Origin: Bacteroidales bacterium
GTDB lineage: Bacteria > Bacteroidota > Bacteroidia > Bacteroidales > UBA932
NCBI GenBank assembly: GCA_017427885.1
Contig: JAFRRW010000011.1
Coordinates: 496,001-560,000 of the forward strand
Reading direction: 5' to 3'
DNA length: 64,000 nt
This document shows, piece by piece, positions 17,261-26,006 of the stretch. The notes under the pieces are model-generated. The model was not told the origin of the DNA, ran no database searches, and saw nothing but the letters and a program-made list of their open reading frames with translations. How positions within the stretch are numbered: the first letter of the stretch is position 1; every line of letters begins with the position of its first letter. The translations under genes were made by a program, and so were the position numbers.

Positions 17261-19104
17261 TGTTTGAAATCCGAAAGGTTATAGTGCTGGTTGTCCGGGA
17301 GGTCTTCCCCCCTGACAGCACCTATTTTCATAAGTTCTTTCAATTCAGGAAAATAATTCCAATAAACTTCCCTTGGTAATGCGCCGTGTCTGTGGCAAAT
17401 GGAGGCAGCGAGTCCTACCACCTCCCCCATCATCGCGGTGGTTCTCATCACCCTAATGGTCCCGAGCGCCACGTGCGTGGTGCTGATGCATCTTCCCGCC
17501 ATGAAAAGGTTGTCGATGTTGCGGGAATAGAGGCAGCGGTACGGAACGGGATACGGACGGATGGGATATTGGTCCGAATGGGCCAGGAATTCCTTTCCCG
17601 GGAAATACCTGCTGTTTTCCGGGTCGGGGCGGTGCAGGTCTATGCTCCAGGATGCGGCGAAAGAAGCATCTTCGTGGTAAATTTCCTTTTCAATGTCCTG
17701 CTGTGCCAGGACATAATCTCCAATCAGCCTCCGTGACTCCCTCTTTCCAGCCATATATGCCACCCAGTCGAGCCTGTCGTTGGCATATTCCGCCTTCCTT
17801 GAAGAACGGTTTTTCAGATAACTCCAGTTGGAATACACGGCCAGTAGTCCGTAATCCCGGACCTGTTCGAATTCGGAAACCATATTCCAGGTCATCCCCG
17901 TTTCCCACCTCCAGGTTCCTCTTTTCAGTTGCTGGCAACTCTCCTCGTTGAAAACCATTCCGTATTCAAAGAGGGGGAAAGCGACCCGCTTGGACACAGG
18001 GGAAGAATACCATTGGACGGAGGCGCCCATCACGCAGTCGTCCGCCGTTTCCGGAGCGAGAGATTCCCCGTATTCCGACCTGGCCTCCCGGCCATAACGC
18101 CAGTGCGCTCCGGCAAGGAAACCTACCGTTCCGTCGCCGGTGCAGTCCACGAACAGGGGCGCCGTCAGGCGGATGTCCTCCCCGCTGACGACATTGCGGG
18201 CGATGACTGCATCGATGTGACCGTCAGATGTTTCCGTCTTGTGGATATGATAGGGGACAAAGAGAGTCACCAACGGTTCGGCTTCGATCCAGGCCCGCTT
18301 TCTCCCGTCTTGATAGAATGAGGCCGGCTGTGCGTTTTCGTGCACGGGAGGGGCGAACTCGCGAATCATCCGCCCCAGGGCCGGATAGGGACCGAGTTCG
18401 ATGTGCCCTCCGAGATGGACTCGGATGTCGGAACTGTTGTTGCCTCCCAGTTTCTCCCTGTCATTTACAAGGGCCACTGAAAGTCCCTGCCTGGCGGCCG
18501 CTACGGCAGCGCACATTCCCGCCATTCCGGCTCCGCAGACGACAAGGTCGAACGACAAGTTCTGCGAGGGCTCTTCTGGCAGAGCCAGGGCCTTCCGCCT
18601 GAAGGCTTCCAATTCCGGTCCGCCGGACGGAGGACAGATACCGCCGTCCGTCAGCCAGACCGCATCTACGCGTCCGTCGAATCCGGTGAGGTCTTTAATG
18701 CTGAGTTCGGTTTCTCCGGCAGGAAGCCGCAAAGAACCGGCCATCTGCCATTCCCAACCCGTTCCCGTAGCACCCAAGACTTGCTTAAGCGTCTTTTTCC
18801 CTACGGCCACACTGAACCTTCCTGGCCCGTCGGAAGAGCACCAGGGGGATGTCCAGTTGTAGGTCCTTACATACACGGTCCAGTTGCCGGCACGTGGGAT
18901 GGATACTGTAGTGCGGGCGTCGGCAACCGGCACACCGGATCCATGGGCAATCAGGTAAGGAGAACCCATTTCGTCCATGAACTGATGGTCAAGCGACCAG
19001 CCACCGTAATCGGAGAACCGCTCGGCTTCTACGAAAATGCCTTCTTGTGCCTGTGCATTAAAGGACAGTGCGACAAGAAGGCACGAAAGGAGAAATAATC
19101 TCAT
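17257..19104 (-). CDS. Exported FAD-dependent oxidoreductase with N-terminal beta-sandwich
   Basis: A 615-aa protein with a Sec signal peptide (MRLFLLSCLLVALSFNAQA-Q). Residues 22-155 look like a galactose-binding/CBM-type beta-sandwich (EAERFSDYGGW, GNWTVYVRTYNW, DAVWLTDGG). The FAD-binding core follows with the dinucleotide motif VVCGAGMAG at about 188-196, LGGNNSSDIR, and FVDCTGDG, as in the FAD_oxidored family (PF12831). A secreted flavoprotein of this kind probably oxidises a sugar or polyol, but its substrate is unknown. It starts 3 bases after the TPR lipoprotein and overlaps the phosphoesterase by 4 bases. Confidence 0.78.
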   Translation of the reverse strand: MRLFLLSCLLVALSFNAQAQEGIFVEAERFSDYGGWSLDHQFMDEMGSPYLIAHGSGVPVADARTTVSIPRAGNWTVYVRTYNWTSPWCSSDGPGRFSVAVGKKTLKQVLGATGTGWEWQMAGSLRLPAGETELSIKDLTGFDGRVDAVWLTDGGICPPSGGPELEAFRRKALALPEEPSQNLSFDLVVCGAGMAGMCAAVAAARQGLSVALVNDREKLGGNNSSDIRVHLGGHIELGPYPALGRMIREFAPPVHENAQPASFYQDGRKRAWIEAEPLVTLFVPYHIHKTETSDGHIDAVIARNVVSGEDIRLTAPLFVDCTGDGTVGFLAGAHWRYGREARSEYGESLAPETADDCVMGASVQWYSSPVSKRVAFPLFEYGMVFNEESCQQLKRGTWRWETGMTWNMVSEFEQVRDYGLLAVYSNWSYLKNRSSRKAEYANDRLDWVAYMAGKRESRRLIGDYVLAQQDIEKEIYHEDASFAASWSIDLHRPDPENSRYFPGKEFLAHSDQYPIRPYPVPYRCLYSRNIDNLFMAGRCISTTHVALGTIRVMRTTAMMGEVVGLAASICHRHGALPREVYWNYFPELKELMKIGAVRGEDLPDNQHYNLSDFKQ

Positions 19105-19107
19105 CTA

Positions 19108-20748
19108 TTATTTATAATCGGCGAACTCGATGTCAGTGGCTTCCCTTTCGGCGAGGCGGGCGTCCTTCCTCGCGTCCTTCAGGAAGGTGGCCACGTCGCT
19201 GGCGTTGCCCTTGCGGGCCGCGATTATAGCTTTCAGGTAGGCGACTTCGGGGCTGGCGCACTTTGCGGAGGCCTGGGCTTTGTCGAGCTGGTCGTTGAGG
19301 ATATAGGCCAGGACGGTGTTATGGCAGCAGCCCTTGGCATCAGCAAGGTCCTGTGCGGCCTTGGCGTAGTCTCCGTTGAGGATGTCGATCACTCCGAGGT
19401 TGGCCTTTCCGGCGTCCTTCGCCTTCTTGAAGTGCTGCTCCGCAGTCTGGGTGTCTCCCTTGCGGAGGGCGATCACGCCGAGGGCGTTCTCCAGTTCGTC
19501 ATCCTTGGTCAGGACCTTCTTGAAGGCCTTTTCCGCATTGGCGACCTGGTCTTTTTCGAGGTAGGCGATACCGAGGTTGAACTGGGCGCGGTCGCTTGCA
19601 TACTTTTCAGCGGCCTTCTTGTAGAGTTCGATCTTCTTGTCGGTGCTGTTCACGAGGGCCGCGGCGTGGAGGAGGGCCTCCTCGTCGAGGATGTCGATGT
19701 TGTCATCTATGAGCTGGATGAGTTCCTCGGGGGTGTAGTTCTGGTATTCCACGTTGGCGATGAACCTCGCACGGCGGAGTTCGGGAAGGACGCCGCTCTT
19801 CAGTTCGCTGTAAACCTCGGAGATGTTCTTGATCTCGCTCTCGCGGACTGCAGGATCGCTGTACATTGAAAGGACCCTGAGAATCAGGTCTTTATCCTGG
19901 ATGTTGGACTTTTCGACCAGCTCCTTGAAGCCTTCCCAGTCCTGACCGATGCTCCTTACTTCCGGATCGGCAACGTCCTTGCCCTTGGTGATGGTCTTCC
20001 AGGCCTTGTCCGCGGTCTTGGAACGGTTGTCGGAGAGTTTGCGGTTGTATTTCTCTCCTCCTTCGGGGGACGCGTATGCCACGACCTCGGTGCCGGTGAC
20101 GGTCTTGCGGTCGTTGGACCTGATCTCGTCGAGTTCTTTCAGGAACTCGTTGATGGAGGTGCTCTTCAACTGCGAGCTCTGGACTTCGGAGGAATTCACC
20201 TTATAGAGAATCTGGCCTTCGGCCGTCTGCTTGATGACTTCCTGATAGTTGTCGGCCTTGTAGGGAACCAGCCCGTCCTGCTTGACGAGCATATAGGTCG
20301 TGTTGACGCCGTCGGCTACCTTCCTGGTGGGGAGTTTGAAGGTCTTGCCCTTGTAGAGGGCCACCCCGCGGAGTTCCAGATGGGACTGCTCCATACCTTC
20401 CACATAGTCGAAATGGACCCTGTCCTTAACCACGCCGCCGGCGGAAGGAACGACCTTGTAATTGTCTTTCACGTTCTCACCCTGGTACCTGAGCACCTTG
20501 CCCTTGGCCTCGCCTCCGGGATAGACGATGACGGGGGTCACCTCGAGGATGGCTTTGGGATGGAAATAATCCTTGGGATAGGTGACGGTGAGGTCGGCGT
20601 CCACGCTTCCGGCCACCGCTTCGAGGACGGCGGGGTTGCAGGCCACTTTCACGTTTGCCGCCTGCTGGGCCATTTTCTCAGCCGAGGAGCAGGCCGCTAC
20701 TGCGACGGAAACCGCCAGGATGGCGAAAAGTTTAAGTTCTTTCTTCAT
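19108..20748 (-). CDS. TPR lipoprotein with OmpA-like segment
   Basis: A 546-aa lipoprotein (VAVAAC, Cys20). Residues 30-190 are beta-rich. About 195-260 resembles the OmpA C-terminal peptidoglycan-binding core (VVAYASPEGGEKYNRKLSDN). From about 340 onward TPR helices follow (AQFNLGIAYLEKDQVANAEKAF and similar). Codon choice is strongly biased to a few codons (AAG, CTC), which suggests high expression. It is the first gene of the four-gene minus-strand run, with a -7 box at 20793-20800. Such proteins are common in Bacteroidales; a structural role linking outer membrane and wall is inferred. Confidence 0.72.
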   Translation of the reverse strand: MKKELKLFAILAVSVAVAACSSAEKMAQQAANVKVACNPAVLEAVAGSVDADLTVTYPKDYFHPKAILEVTPVIVYPGGEAKGKVLRYQGENVKDNYKVVPSAGGVVKDRVHFDYVEGMEQSHLELRGVALYKGKTFKLPTRKVADGVNTTYMLVKQDGLVPYKADNYQEVIKQTAEGQILYKVNSSEVQSSQLKSTSINEFLKELDEIRSNDRKTVTGTEVVAYASPEGGEKYNRKLSDNRSKTADKAWKTITKGKDVADPEVRSIGQDWEGFKELVEKSNIQDKDLILRVLSMYSDPAVRESEIKNISEVYSELKSGVLPELRRARFIANVEYQNYTPEELIQLIDDNIDILDEEALLHAAALVNSTDKKIELYKKAAEKYASDRAQFNLGIAYLEKDQVANAEKAFKKVLTKDDELENALGVIALRKGDTQTAEQHFKKAKDAGKANLGVIDILNGDYAKAAQDLADAKGCCHNTVLAYILNDQLDKAQASAKCASPEVAYLKAIIAARKGNASDVATFLKDARKDARLAEREATDIEFADYK

Positions 20749-20792
20749 ATAATTCAGATTTTAGACAATAATTACCTCTTTAGGAACATCTA

Positions 20793-20800
20793 CAAAGATA
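20793..20800 (-). promoter_or_regulatory. -7 box of the TPR-FAD-phosphoesterase-GH36 run
   Basis: TATCTTTG on the minus strand, 44 bases upstream of the ATG at 20748. No other promoter was seen before the three downstream genes, whose gaps are 3, -4 and 15 bases. Confidence 0.55.
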
Positions 20801-20832
20801 ACCATTATTTTAATATTATTGAGAGGAATTAT

Positions 20833-20840
20833 TAACTTTG
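20833..20840 (+). promoter_or_regulatory. -7 box of the activator-lptE-secG run
   Basis: TAACTTTG, 22 bases before the ATG at 20863. A -33 element was not clear. Confidence 0.6.
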
Positions 20841-20862
20841 CAAAACATAAATTCCAATCCGG

Positions 20863-22125
20863 ATGGACACCCAGGAACTTCAGTCTCTGAAGAACAAATA
20901 TGATATAATAGGAAACGACGCGGCCCTCAACCGCGCCCTGGAGACTGCGGTTGCCATCGCCCCCACCGACCTTACCGTCCTGGTGGTGGGAGAAAGCGGG
21001 GTGGGCAAGGACAACATCCCCAAGATCATCCATCAGAGAAGTCTCCGGAGGACGAAGAACTATTTCGCCGTCAACTGCGGAGCCATTCCCGAAGGGACCA
21101 TCGACTCAGAGCTTTTCGGCCACGTGAAGGGCTCTTTTACCGGGGCGACGGAAACCCGCAAGGGGTATTTCGAAGAAGCCGACGGTGGAACCCTCTTCCT
21201 TGACGAGATCAGCGAACTGCCGCTGGCGTCGCAGGCCAAGCTGCTCAGGGTGCTCCAAAGCGGGGAATTCATAAAGGTGGGCTCCTCCAAGGTGGAAAAG
21301 ACGGACGTCAGGGTGGTTGCCGCCACCAACAAGGACCTGCTCTACGCCGTGGGACATGGAAAGTTCCGCGAGGACCTCTACTACAGGCTCAACGCCATAC
21401 AGATAAAGATGCCGGCCCTTCGGGAGCGCAAGGACGACATCTACCTGCTTTTCAGGAAATTCACGTCGGACTTCTCCGAGAAGTACAGCATGACAAAACT
21501 CCTTCTCACCAACGACGCAATCGACCTGCTGATCAATTACCGCTGGCCCGGCAACATCCGCCAGCTCAAGAACATAGCCGAAACGGTGTCGGCCCTCGAG
21601 GGGGAGAAACTCACCCCCACGGCCGGGAAATGCATAGTTGATGCCGCCACCCTCTCCAAATACATTCCCCGCGACGATCCCAACGCCCTTCCCGTCGCCG
21701 CCGCACCGCAGGGAGGAGACCAGATGTCTTCCGCCGACAGGCAGATGTTCATTAAGGCCCTCCTGGACCTCAAGAGGGAGGTCGACGACCTCAAGTCCAG
21801 GGTATACGGGGAGAGTTCCGCCCCCAAGATAGCCGCTGAACCTGAAATGGAGGCGGAGTGGCAGGGACAGGGCACGCCACTGACGAGCGCCGACGTCGAC
21901 AGGAGCCGGACGATCGACGTGCTGAAGCGGGAGGAGCCGGAGGACCAGGAGCCGGTTTCGGCAGGTAACCTCTCCGTGAGGAATGCCGAGAAAGACTTGA
22001 TAATCAAGGCCCTGCAAAGGTCTGGAGGGAACAGGAAACAGGCCGCCGAAGATCTGGGTTTCTCTGAAAGGACCCTGTACAGGAAGATAGAGAAATATAA
22101 TATAGAGGAGGGACAGAAAAAATGA
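20863..22125 (+). CDS. Sigma-54-dependent transcriptional activator (AAA+/Fis)
   Basis: A 420-aa bacterial enhancer-binding protein with no N-terminal sensor or receiver domain; the AAA+ core begins at once. Walker A GESGVGKD lies at 43-50, the sigma-54 contact loop GSFTGA at 90-95 (usual form GAFTGA), and Walker B GGTLFLDEI near 109-117. RWPGNIRQLKN is present. A variable linker (about 260-380) leads to a Fis-type helix-turn-helix at the C-terminus (GGNRKQAAEDLGFSERTLYR). Its stop overlaps the lptE start by 4 bases. This order, activator-lptE-TPR-secG, recurs in Bacteroidota. Target genes are not known; the clpB promoter 1.5 kb downstream is one candidate. Confidence 0.9.
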   Translation: MDTQELQSLKNKYDIIGNDAALNRALETAVAIAPTDLTVLVVGESGVGKDNIPKIIHQRSLRRTKNYFAVNCGAIPEGTIDSELFGHVKGSFTGATETRKGYFEEADGGTLFLDEISELPLASQAKLLRVLQSGEFIKVGSSKVEKTDVRVVAATNKDLLYAVGHGKFREDLYYRLNAIQIKMPALRERKDDIYLLFRKFTSDFSEKYSMTKLLLTNDAIDLLINYRWPGNIRQLKNIAETVSALEGEKLTPTAGKCIVDAATLSKYIPRDDPNALPVAAAPQGGDQMSSADRQMFIKALLDLKREVDDLKSRVYGESSAPKIAAEPEMEAEWQGQGTPLTSADVDRSRTIDVLKREEPEDQEPVSAGNLSVRNAEKDLIIKALQRSGGNRKQAAEDLGFSERTLYRKIEKYNIEEGQKK

Positions 22126-22622
22126 AAAAACTGATAATAAGCCTCCTCATATCCCTTCCCCTGCTGTCGGCCTGCGGAATCTATTCGTTCACCGGGACGT
22201 CCATTCAGTCAGACGTCAAGACCATAACCATCAATTATTTCGAATACAAGGCCCTGAAGGTCAACCCTACCCTCAGCAACGACCTCACCGAGGCCCTGAA
22301 GGACCAGTTCCGCAAACTCACCCGTCTGGAACAGGTGGATATGGACGGAGACCTGGAGATTTCCGGCGAGGTTACGGGATATGACGTGAGGGCTTCCGCC
22401 GTTACTGCGGACGAGGTGGCCGCCCAGAACAGGCTAACGGTCTCGGTCAGGATTGTTTTCGAGAATCGGAAATATCCCGAGGACAATCTGGAGCAGAGCT
22501 TTACCGCATATGAAGACTATGATTCCACCCAGTCGCTGGAAGCCGTCGAGGCCTCCTTGTGCGAAACCATAGTCGACAAGCTCATAGAAGACATTTTCAA
22601 CGCAACCGTAGCCCAATGGTAG
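22122..22622 (+). CDS. lptE: LPS-assembly lipoprotein LptE
   Basis: A 166-aa outer-membrane lipoprotein (lipobox LLSAC, Cys18, then GIYSFTG). The LptE fold is indicated by KTITINYFEYKA, SNDLTEALKDQFRKLTRL and the beta segments GDLEISGEVTGYDV. LptE plugs the LptD barrel and delivers lipopolysaccharide to the surface. It overlaps the upstream activator gene (ATGA) and the downstream gene by 7 bases, so translation is coupled. Confidence 0.88.
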   Translation: MKKLIISLLISLPLLSACGIYSFTGTSIQSDVKTITINYFEYKALKVNPTLSNDLTEALKDQFRKLTRLEQVDMDGDLEISGEVTGYDVRASAVTADEVAAQNRLTVSVRIVFENRKYPEDNLEQSFTAYEDYDSTQSLEAVEASLCETIVDKLIEDIFNATVAQW

Positions 22623-23212
22623 GAAACGGCCACATAGAACTCAGGTCCCTCACGATGGACGAACTCGCCGGGGTGGTGAATCTCTATCCCTGGTATGCCG
22701 GCGCCCGCAAGGAACTGTGCCGCAGGATGTCCGGACTGGGTGGGGAGAACTGGGGGAAGGAGCAGTACTCTGATTCGGCCCTGTACTTTGGGTCCAGGAA
22801 GATCGTTTCGGACCTGGTGCGTTCGAAGGAGAAGAGGGACTGGTCCGACAAGGACCTGAAGGGGCTCCTGAAATCCTTCGTTGAGGGCTCCGGGAGCGAG
22901 GAATCCCGGAAGAAGGAAGGCGGGGCCCGCGCCGGTGCAGGAGATTATTTCTCCCAGTCCCAGTATGACAGCGTCCGCCAGGGGAGCGACGGGATTTTCT
23001 CGAAGTTCGCTTCGAAGGCCAGTTCCGGGCCGGAGACTCCATCCGGTCCGCTTCCGGATTTCTGTACCGAAACCCTTGCCTCCATCTATGCGGAACAGGG
23101 TTATTTCGAGCAGGCTGCGAGGATTTATTCGAAACTTATTTTGTTATATCCGGAAAAAAGTGCTTACTTTGCATCCCTTTTAGAAAAGACGAAAACAAAA
23201 ATAACAGACTGA
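22616..23212 (+). CDS. Small TPR-like protein of the lptE-secG operon
   Basis: A 198-aa cytoplasmic protein of unknown function. The start at 22616 overlaps the lptE stop; an earlier in-frame start would overlap lptE by more than 60 bases. The N-terminal half (LRSLTMDELAGVVNLYPWYAGARKEL) is helical. The middle is low-complexity (serine, glycine, charged). The C-terminus is one TPR-like helix pair (TLASIYAEQGYFEQAARIYSKLI). No enzyme motif is visible. The fixed position between lptE and secG suggests an envelope-related role. Confidence 0.7.
   Translation: MVGNGHIELRSLTMDELAGVVNLYPWYAGARKELCRRMSGLGGENWGKEQYSDSALYFGSRKIVSDLVRSKEKRDWSDKDLKGLLKSFVEGSGSEESRKKEGGARAGAGDYFSQSQYDSVRQGSDGIFSKFASKASSGPETPSGPLPDFCTETLASIYAEQGYFEQAARIYSKLILLYPEKSAYFASLLEKTKTKITD
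23141..23171 (+). promoter_or_regulatory. Possible internal promoter of secG
   Basis: TTG at 23141-23143, a 20-base spacer, then TTACTTTG at 23164-23171 (second base T instead of A). It lies inside the end of the preceding gene, 43 bases before the secG ATG. Confidence 0.35.
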
Positions 23213-23213
23213 T

Positions 23214-23573
23214 ATGAGTACATTGTTCACCATTGTCGTGGTTTTCATTGTGATAGCAAGCATCCTGCTGACCCTCGTGGTCCTTCTCCAGAACGGTAAG
23301 GGCGAGGGTATGGCGAGCAACTTCATAGCCGGCAACCAGGCTTTCGGCGTCCGCCAGACCGCCGACTTCCTTGAGAAGGTCTCCTGGGGACTCGTCGCTT
23401 TCATCCTGGTCCTTTCCATAGTGTCTTCCTTCACCCTCGGCACCCAGGGTACCGACGTGGACGTCACCAACAGGATCGAGAACATGTCGAACGAGGCCCA
23501 GCCCGAGTTCCCTTCCGCTCCCATCCAGCAGTCGGCTCCTTCCTCCGAGGCTCCCTCCACCGAAGGAAACTGA
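23214..23573 (+). CDS. secG: Preprotein translocase subunit SecG
   Basis: A 119-aa inner-membrane subunit of SecYEG. Two membrane helices are visible (TIVVVFIVIASILLTLVVLL and VSWGLVAFILVLSIVSSF), with the SecG loop QNGKGEGMASNF between them. The tail is rich in S, P and E. It starts one base after the stop of the upstream gene, and is the last gene of the activator-lptE run before clpB. Confidence 0.93.
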   Translation: MSTLFTIVVVFIVIASILLTLVVLLQNGKGEGMASNFIAGNQAFGVRQTADFLEKVSWGLVAFILVLSIVSSFTLGTQGTDVDVTNRIENMSNEAQPEFPSAPIQQSAPSSEAPSTEGN

Positions 23574-23599
23574 TGCACACCCGTTCCTGATCCTCCTGC

Positions 23600-23641
23600 A
23601 CTGACAAACTGTCAGTTTCGGGGTTTGGAATATAATTTGAC
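23600..23641 (+). promoter_or_regulatory. Inverted repeat plus sigma-54-like promoter before clpB
   Basis: ACTGACA AAC TGTCAGT (23600-23616) is a perfect 7-bp inverted repeat. Nine bases on, TGG-N8-TTG (23626-23639) has the spacing of a -24/-12 sigma-54 promoter (TGGCAC-N5-TTGCA), though the -12 element reads TTGA rather than TTGC. No TAnnTTTG box precedes clpB. The inverted repeat could be an activator or repressor site. Confidence 0.5.
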
Positions 23642-23713
23642 CTTGACCGGTCGGCCCTCGGGTCGGCCGGTTTTCCGTTGCCAAGGCCCACCGGCCAGAA
23701 AGGAGATAAAACA

Positions 23714-25891
23714 ATGAACGATAACTATCAGTTTTTAAGCAAGTATGCCGTCAACCTCAACGACCTGGCGTCCAAGGGGAAACTCGACCCTGTCATCGGC
23801 AGGGACGACGAAATCCGCCGCGTGCTCCAGATCCTGAGCCGGCGTACGAAGAACAACCCCATCCTGGTGGGAGAGCCGGGGGTGGGCAAGACCGCTATTT
23901 CCGAAGGGATAGCCCAGAAGATTGTTGGCGGTCACGTGCCCGAGAACCTCAAGGACAGGCTCGTGTATTCCCTGGACATGGGAGCCCTTATCGCAGGGGC
24001 CAAGTATCAGGGAGAATTCGAGGAAAGGCTGAAGGGGGTGGTTAAGGAAGTCGTCGAGAGCGACGGCAAGATCATCCTTTTCATAGATGAGATCCACACC
24101 CTGGTGGGCGCAGGACGCACTTCGGGGGCGATGGACGCTTCGAACATCCTCAAGCCGGCCCTGGCCAGGGGAGAACTCCGCACCATAGGCTCCACCACCC
24201 TTGACGAGTATCAGAAATACTTCGAGACCGACAAGGCCCTGGAGCGCAGGTTCCAGATGGTAATGGTGGACGAACCCCTTCCCGCCGAGAGCATAGCCAT
24301 CCTGCGCGGGCTAAAGGAGAAATACGAGAACCACCACAAGGTGAGGATCGAGGACGACGCCCTCATAGCGGCCGTCAACCTTTCCCACAGGTACATTACC
24401 AACCGTTTCCTGCCCGACAAGGCCATCGACCTGGTCGACGAAGCGGCCTCCAAGCTCCGTCTGGAGATGAATTCCGTTCCCGAGCCGATCGACGACCTCA
24501 ACAGCAAGATCCGCGAACTGGAGATCGAGAAGGAGGCCATCAAGATGGAAGGGGTGTCCCTGAAAATGGAGAAGATCGACGCCTCGCTCAAGGAATTGAA
24601 TGAAAAGAGGGAGAAATTGATGGAGAAATGGCAGGAGGAGAAGGAGATACTCTCGGGCCTCCAGACTGCCCGTCAGAAAATCGAGGACTACAAGATAGAG
24701 GCCCTTTCCGCTGAAAGGTCGGGAGACTACGGAAAGGTTGCGGAACTCCGTTACGGCAAGATCGCCGAGGCCCAGAAGAAGATAGACGAACTTTCCGCCC
24801 GCCAGGATGCTATCAAGGAACCGATTGTCACAGAGGCTGTTACGCCCGAAGATATTGCTGAGGTTGTGGCCAAGTGGACTGGAATTCCCGTTCACAGGAT
24901 GCTTGAGAGCGAAAAGGAGAAACTCCTCAGGATGGAGACCGAACTCCACAAGAGGGTGGTCGGCCAGGACCAGGCCATCCAGGCCGTGTCAGACGCCGTG
25001 CGCAGGAGCAGGGCGGGGCTTTCCAACGAGAAAAGGCCCATCGGTTCCTTCCTGTTCATGGGAACGACGGGCGTGGGAAAGACCGAACTCGCCAAGGCTC
25101 TTGCGGAATTCCTTTTCAACGACGAGAACATGATAACGAGGATAGACATGTCCGAGTATCAGGAACGCCATACCGTCAGCAGGCTCATAGGAGCGCCTCC
25201 GGGATACGTCGGCTACGATGAAGGAGGCCAGCTCACCGAGGCCGTAAGGCGCAAGCCGTATTCGGTCGTCCTTCTCGATGAGATAGAAAAGGCCCATCCG
25301 GACGTGTTCAACACCCTTCTGCAGGTTCTTGACGACGGTCGCCTCACCGACAACAAAGGCCGCACCGTGGATTTCAAGAACACCATCTTGATAATGACGT
25401 CCAACGCCGGTTCCGACATAATCCAGGGTTATATGGAGAAACTGCCGGACGTCGGCAGGACCGGAGCAGACCCGAACGAAGAGATGGAGATCATCTCCCG
25501 CAGGAGGCAGTTGCTCGAAGAGTGCAAGAAGGAAGTCACCGACGTACTGAAGATGACCATCCGTCCGGAATTCCTGAACCGTATCGACGAGATAATAATG
25601 TTCGACCCCCTCACCAGGAACGACATCAGGGACATCCTGCACATTCAGATGGAGGAACTCCGCTCCCGTCTCTCCGAAGAGAACGTCACTCTCGAGTTCA
25701 CCCCGGCTTTCGAGGAATATATGGTTGAGAACGGTTACGATCCTGCCTACGGAGCTCGTCCTATCAAGCGTCTGCTCCAGCGAGAACTCGTCAACCAGCT
25801 TGCGAAAGCCATACTTGACGGCACTGTGCACAAAGATCAGACAATAGTCGTCGATGCGGTTGAGGGCTCGGTTACCCTTAGAAATAAATAA
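23714..25891 (+). CDS. clpB: ClpB-type disaggregase lacking the N-terminal domain
   Basis: Hexameric AAA+ chaperone that pulls proteins out of aggregates together with DnaK. The ATG at 23714 follows a good ribosome-binding site (AAGGAG). The 725 residues begin right at the linker to the first ATPase domain ([20 protein letters not shown]). Walker A1 GEPGVGKT is at 53-60. The long middle coiled coil that marks ClpB, not ClpA or ClpC, covers about 258-378. Walker A2 GTTGVGKT is near 450-457. The usual Clp_N domain of about 145 residues is absent, and the 140 bases upstream do not encode it. Nothing suggests truncation within the remaining part. Confidence 0.92.
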   Translation: MNDNYQFLSKYAVNLNDLASKGKLDPVIGRDDEIRRVLQILSRRTKNNPILVGEPGVGKTAISEGIAQKIVGGHVPENLKDRLVYSLDMGALIAGAKYQGEFEERLKGVVKEVVESDGKIILFIDEIHTLVGAGRTSGAMDASNILKPALARGELRTIGSTTLDEYQKYFETDKALERRFQMVMVDEPLPAESIAILRGLKEKYENHHKVRIEDDALIAAVNLSHRYITNRFLPDKAIDLVDEAASKLRLEMNSVPEPIDDLNSKIRELEIEKEAIKMEGVSLKMEKIDASLKELNEKREKLMEKWQEEKEILSGLQTARQKIEDYKIEALSAERSGDYGKVAELRYGKIAEAQKKIDELSARQDAIKEPIVTEAVTPEDIAEVVAKWTGIPVHRMLESEKEKLLRMETELHKRVVGQDQAIQAVSDAVRRSRAGLSNEKRPIGSFLFMGTTGVGKTELAKALAEFLFNDENMITRIDMSEYQERHTVSRLIGAPPGYVGYDEGGQLTEAVRRKPYSVVLLDEIEKAHPDVFNTLLQVLDDGRLTDNKGRTVDFKNTILIMTSNAGSDIIQGYMEKLPDVGRTGADPNEEMEIISRRRQLLEECKKEVTDVLKMTIRPEFLNRIDEIIMFDPLTRNDIRDILHIQMEELRSRLSEENVTLEFTPAFEEYMVENGYDPAYGARPIKRLLQRELVNQLAKAILDGTVHKDQTIVVDAVEGSVTLRNK

Positions 25892-25951
25892 GGTCAAACA
25901 TCTCTTTTAAAGAGAGTTGATAAATTTTTATTCCACTCAGGTTAATTAAAC

Positions 25952-25982
25952 TTGTGTGTAATTAATTTTATACCTATCTTTG
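25952..25982 (+). promoter_or_regulatory. Promoter of the AAA ATPase gene
   Basis: TTG at 25952-25954, a 20-base spacer, and TATCTTTG at 25975-25982. It is one of the clearest promoters in the window, 24 bases before the ATG at 26007. Confidence 0.75.
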
Positions 25983-26006
25983 TTCCTGTCAAAAATCACG
26001 ATTGTT

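Noticed and set aside
25904-25918. TCTCTTT/AAAGAGA hairpin after clpB
   Set aside because: A short A/T-rich stem with a weak tail; too poor to call as a terminator.
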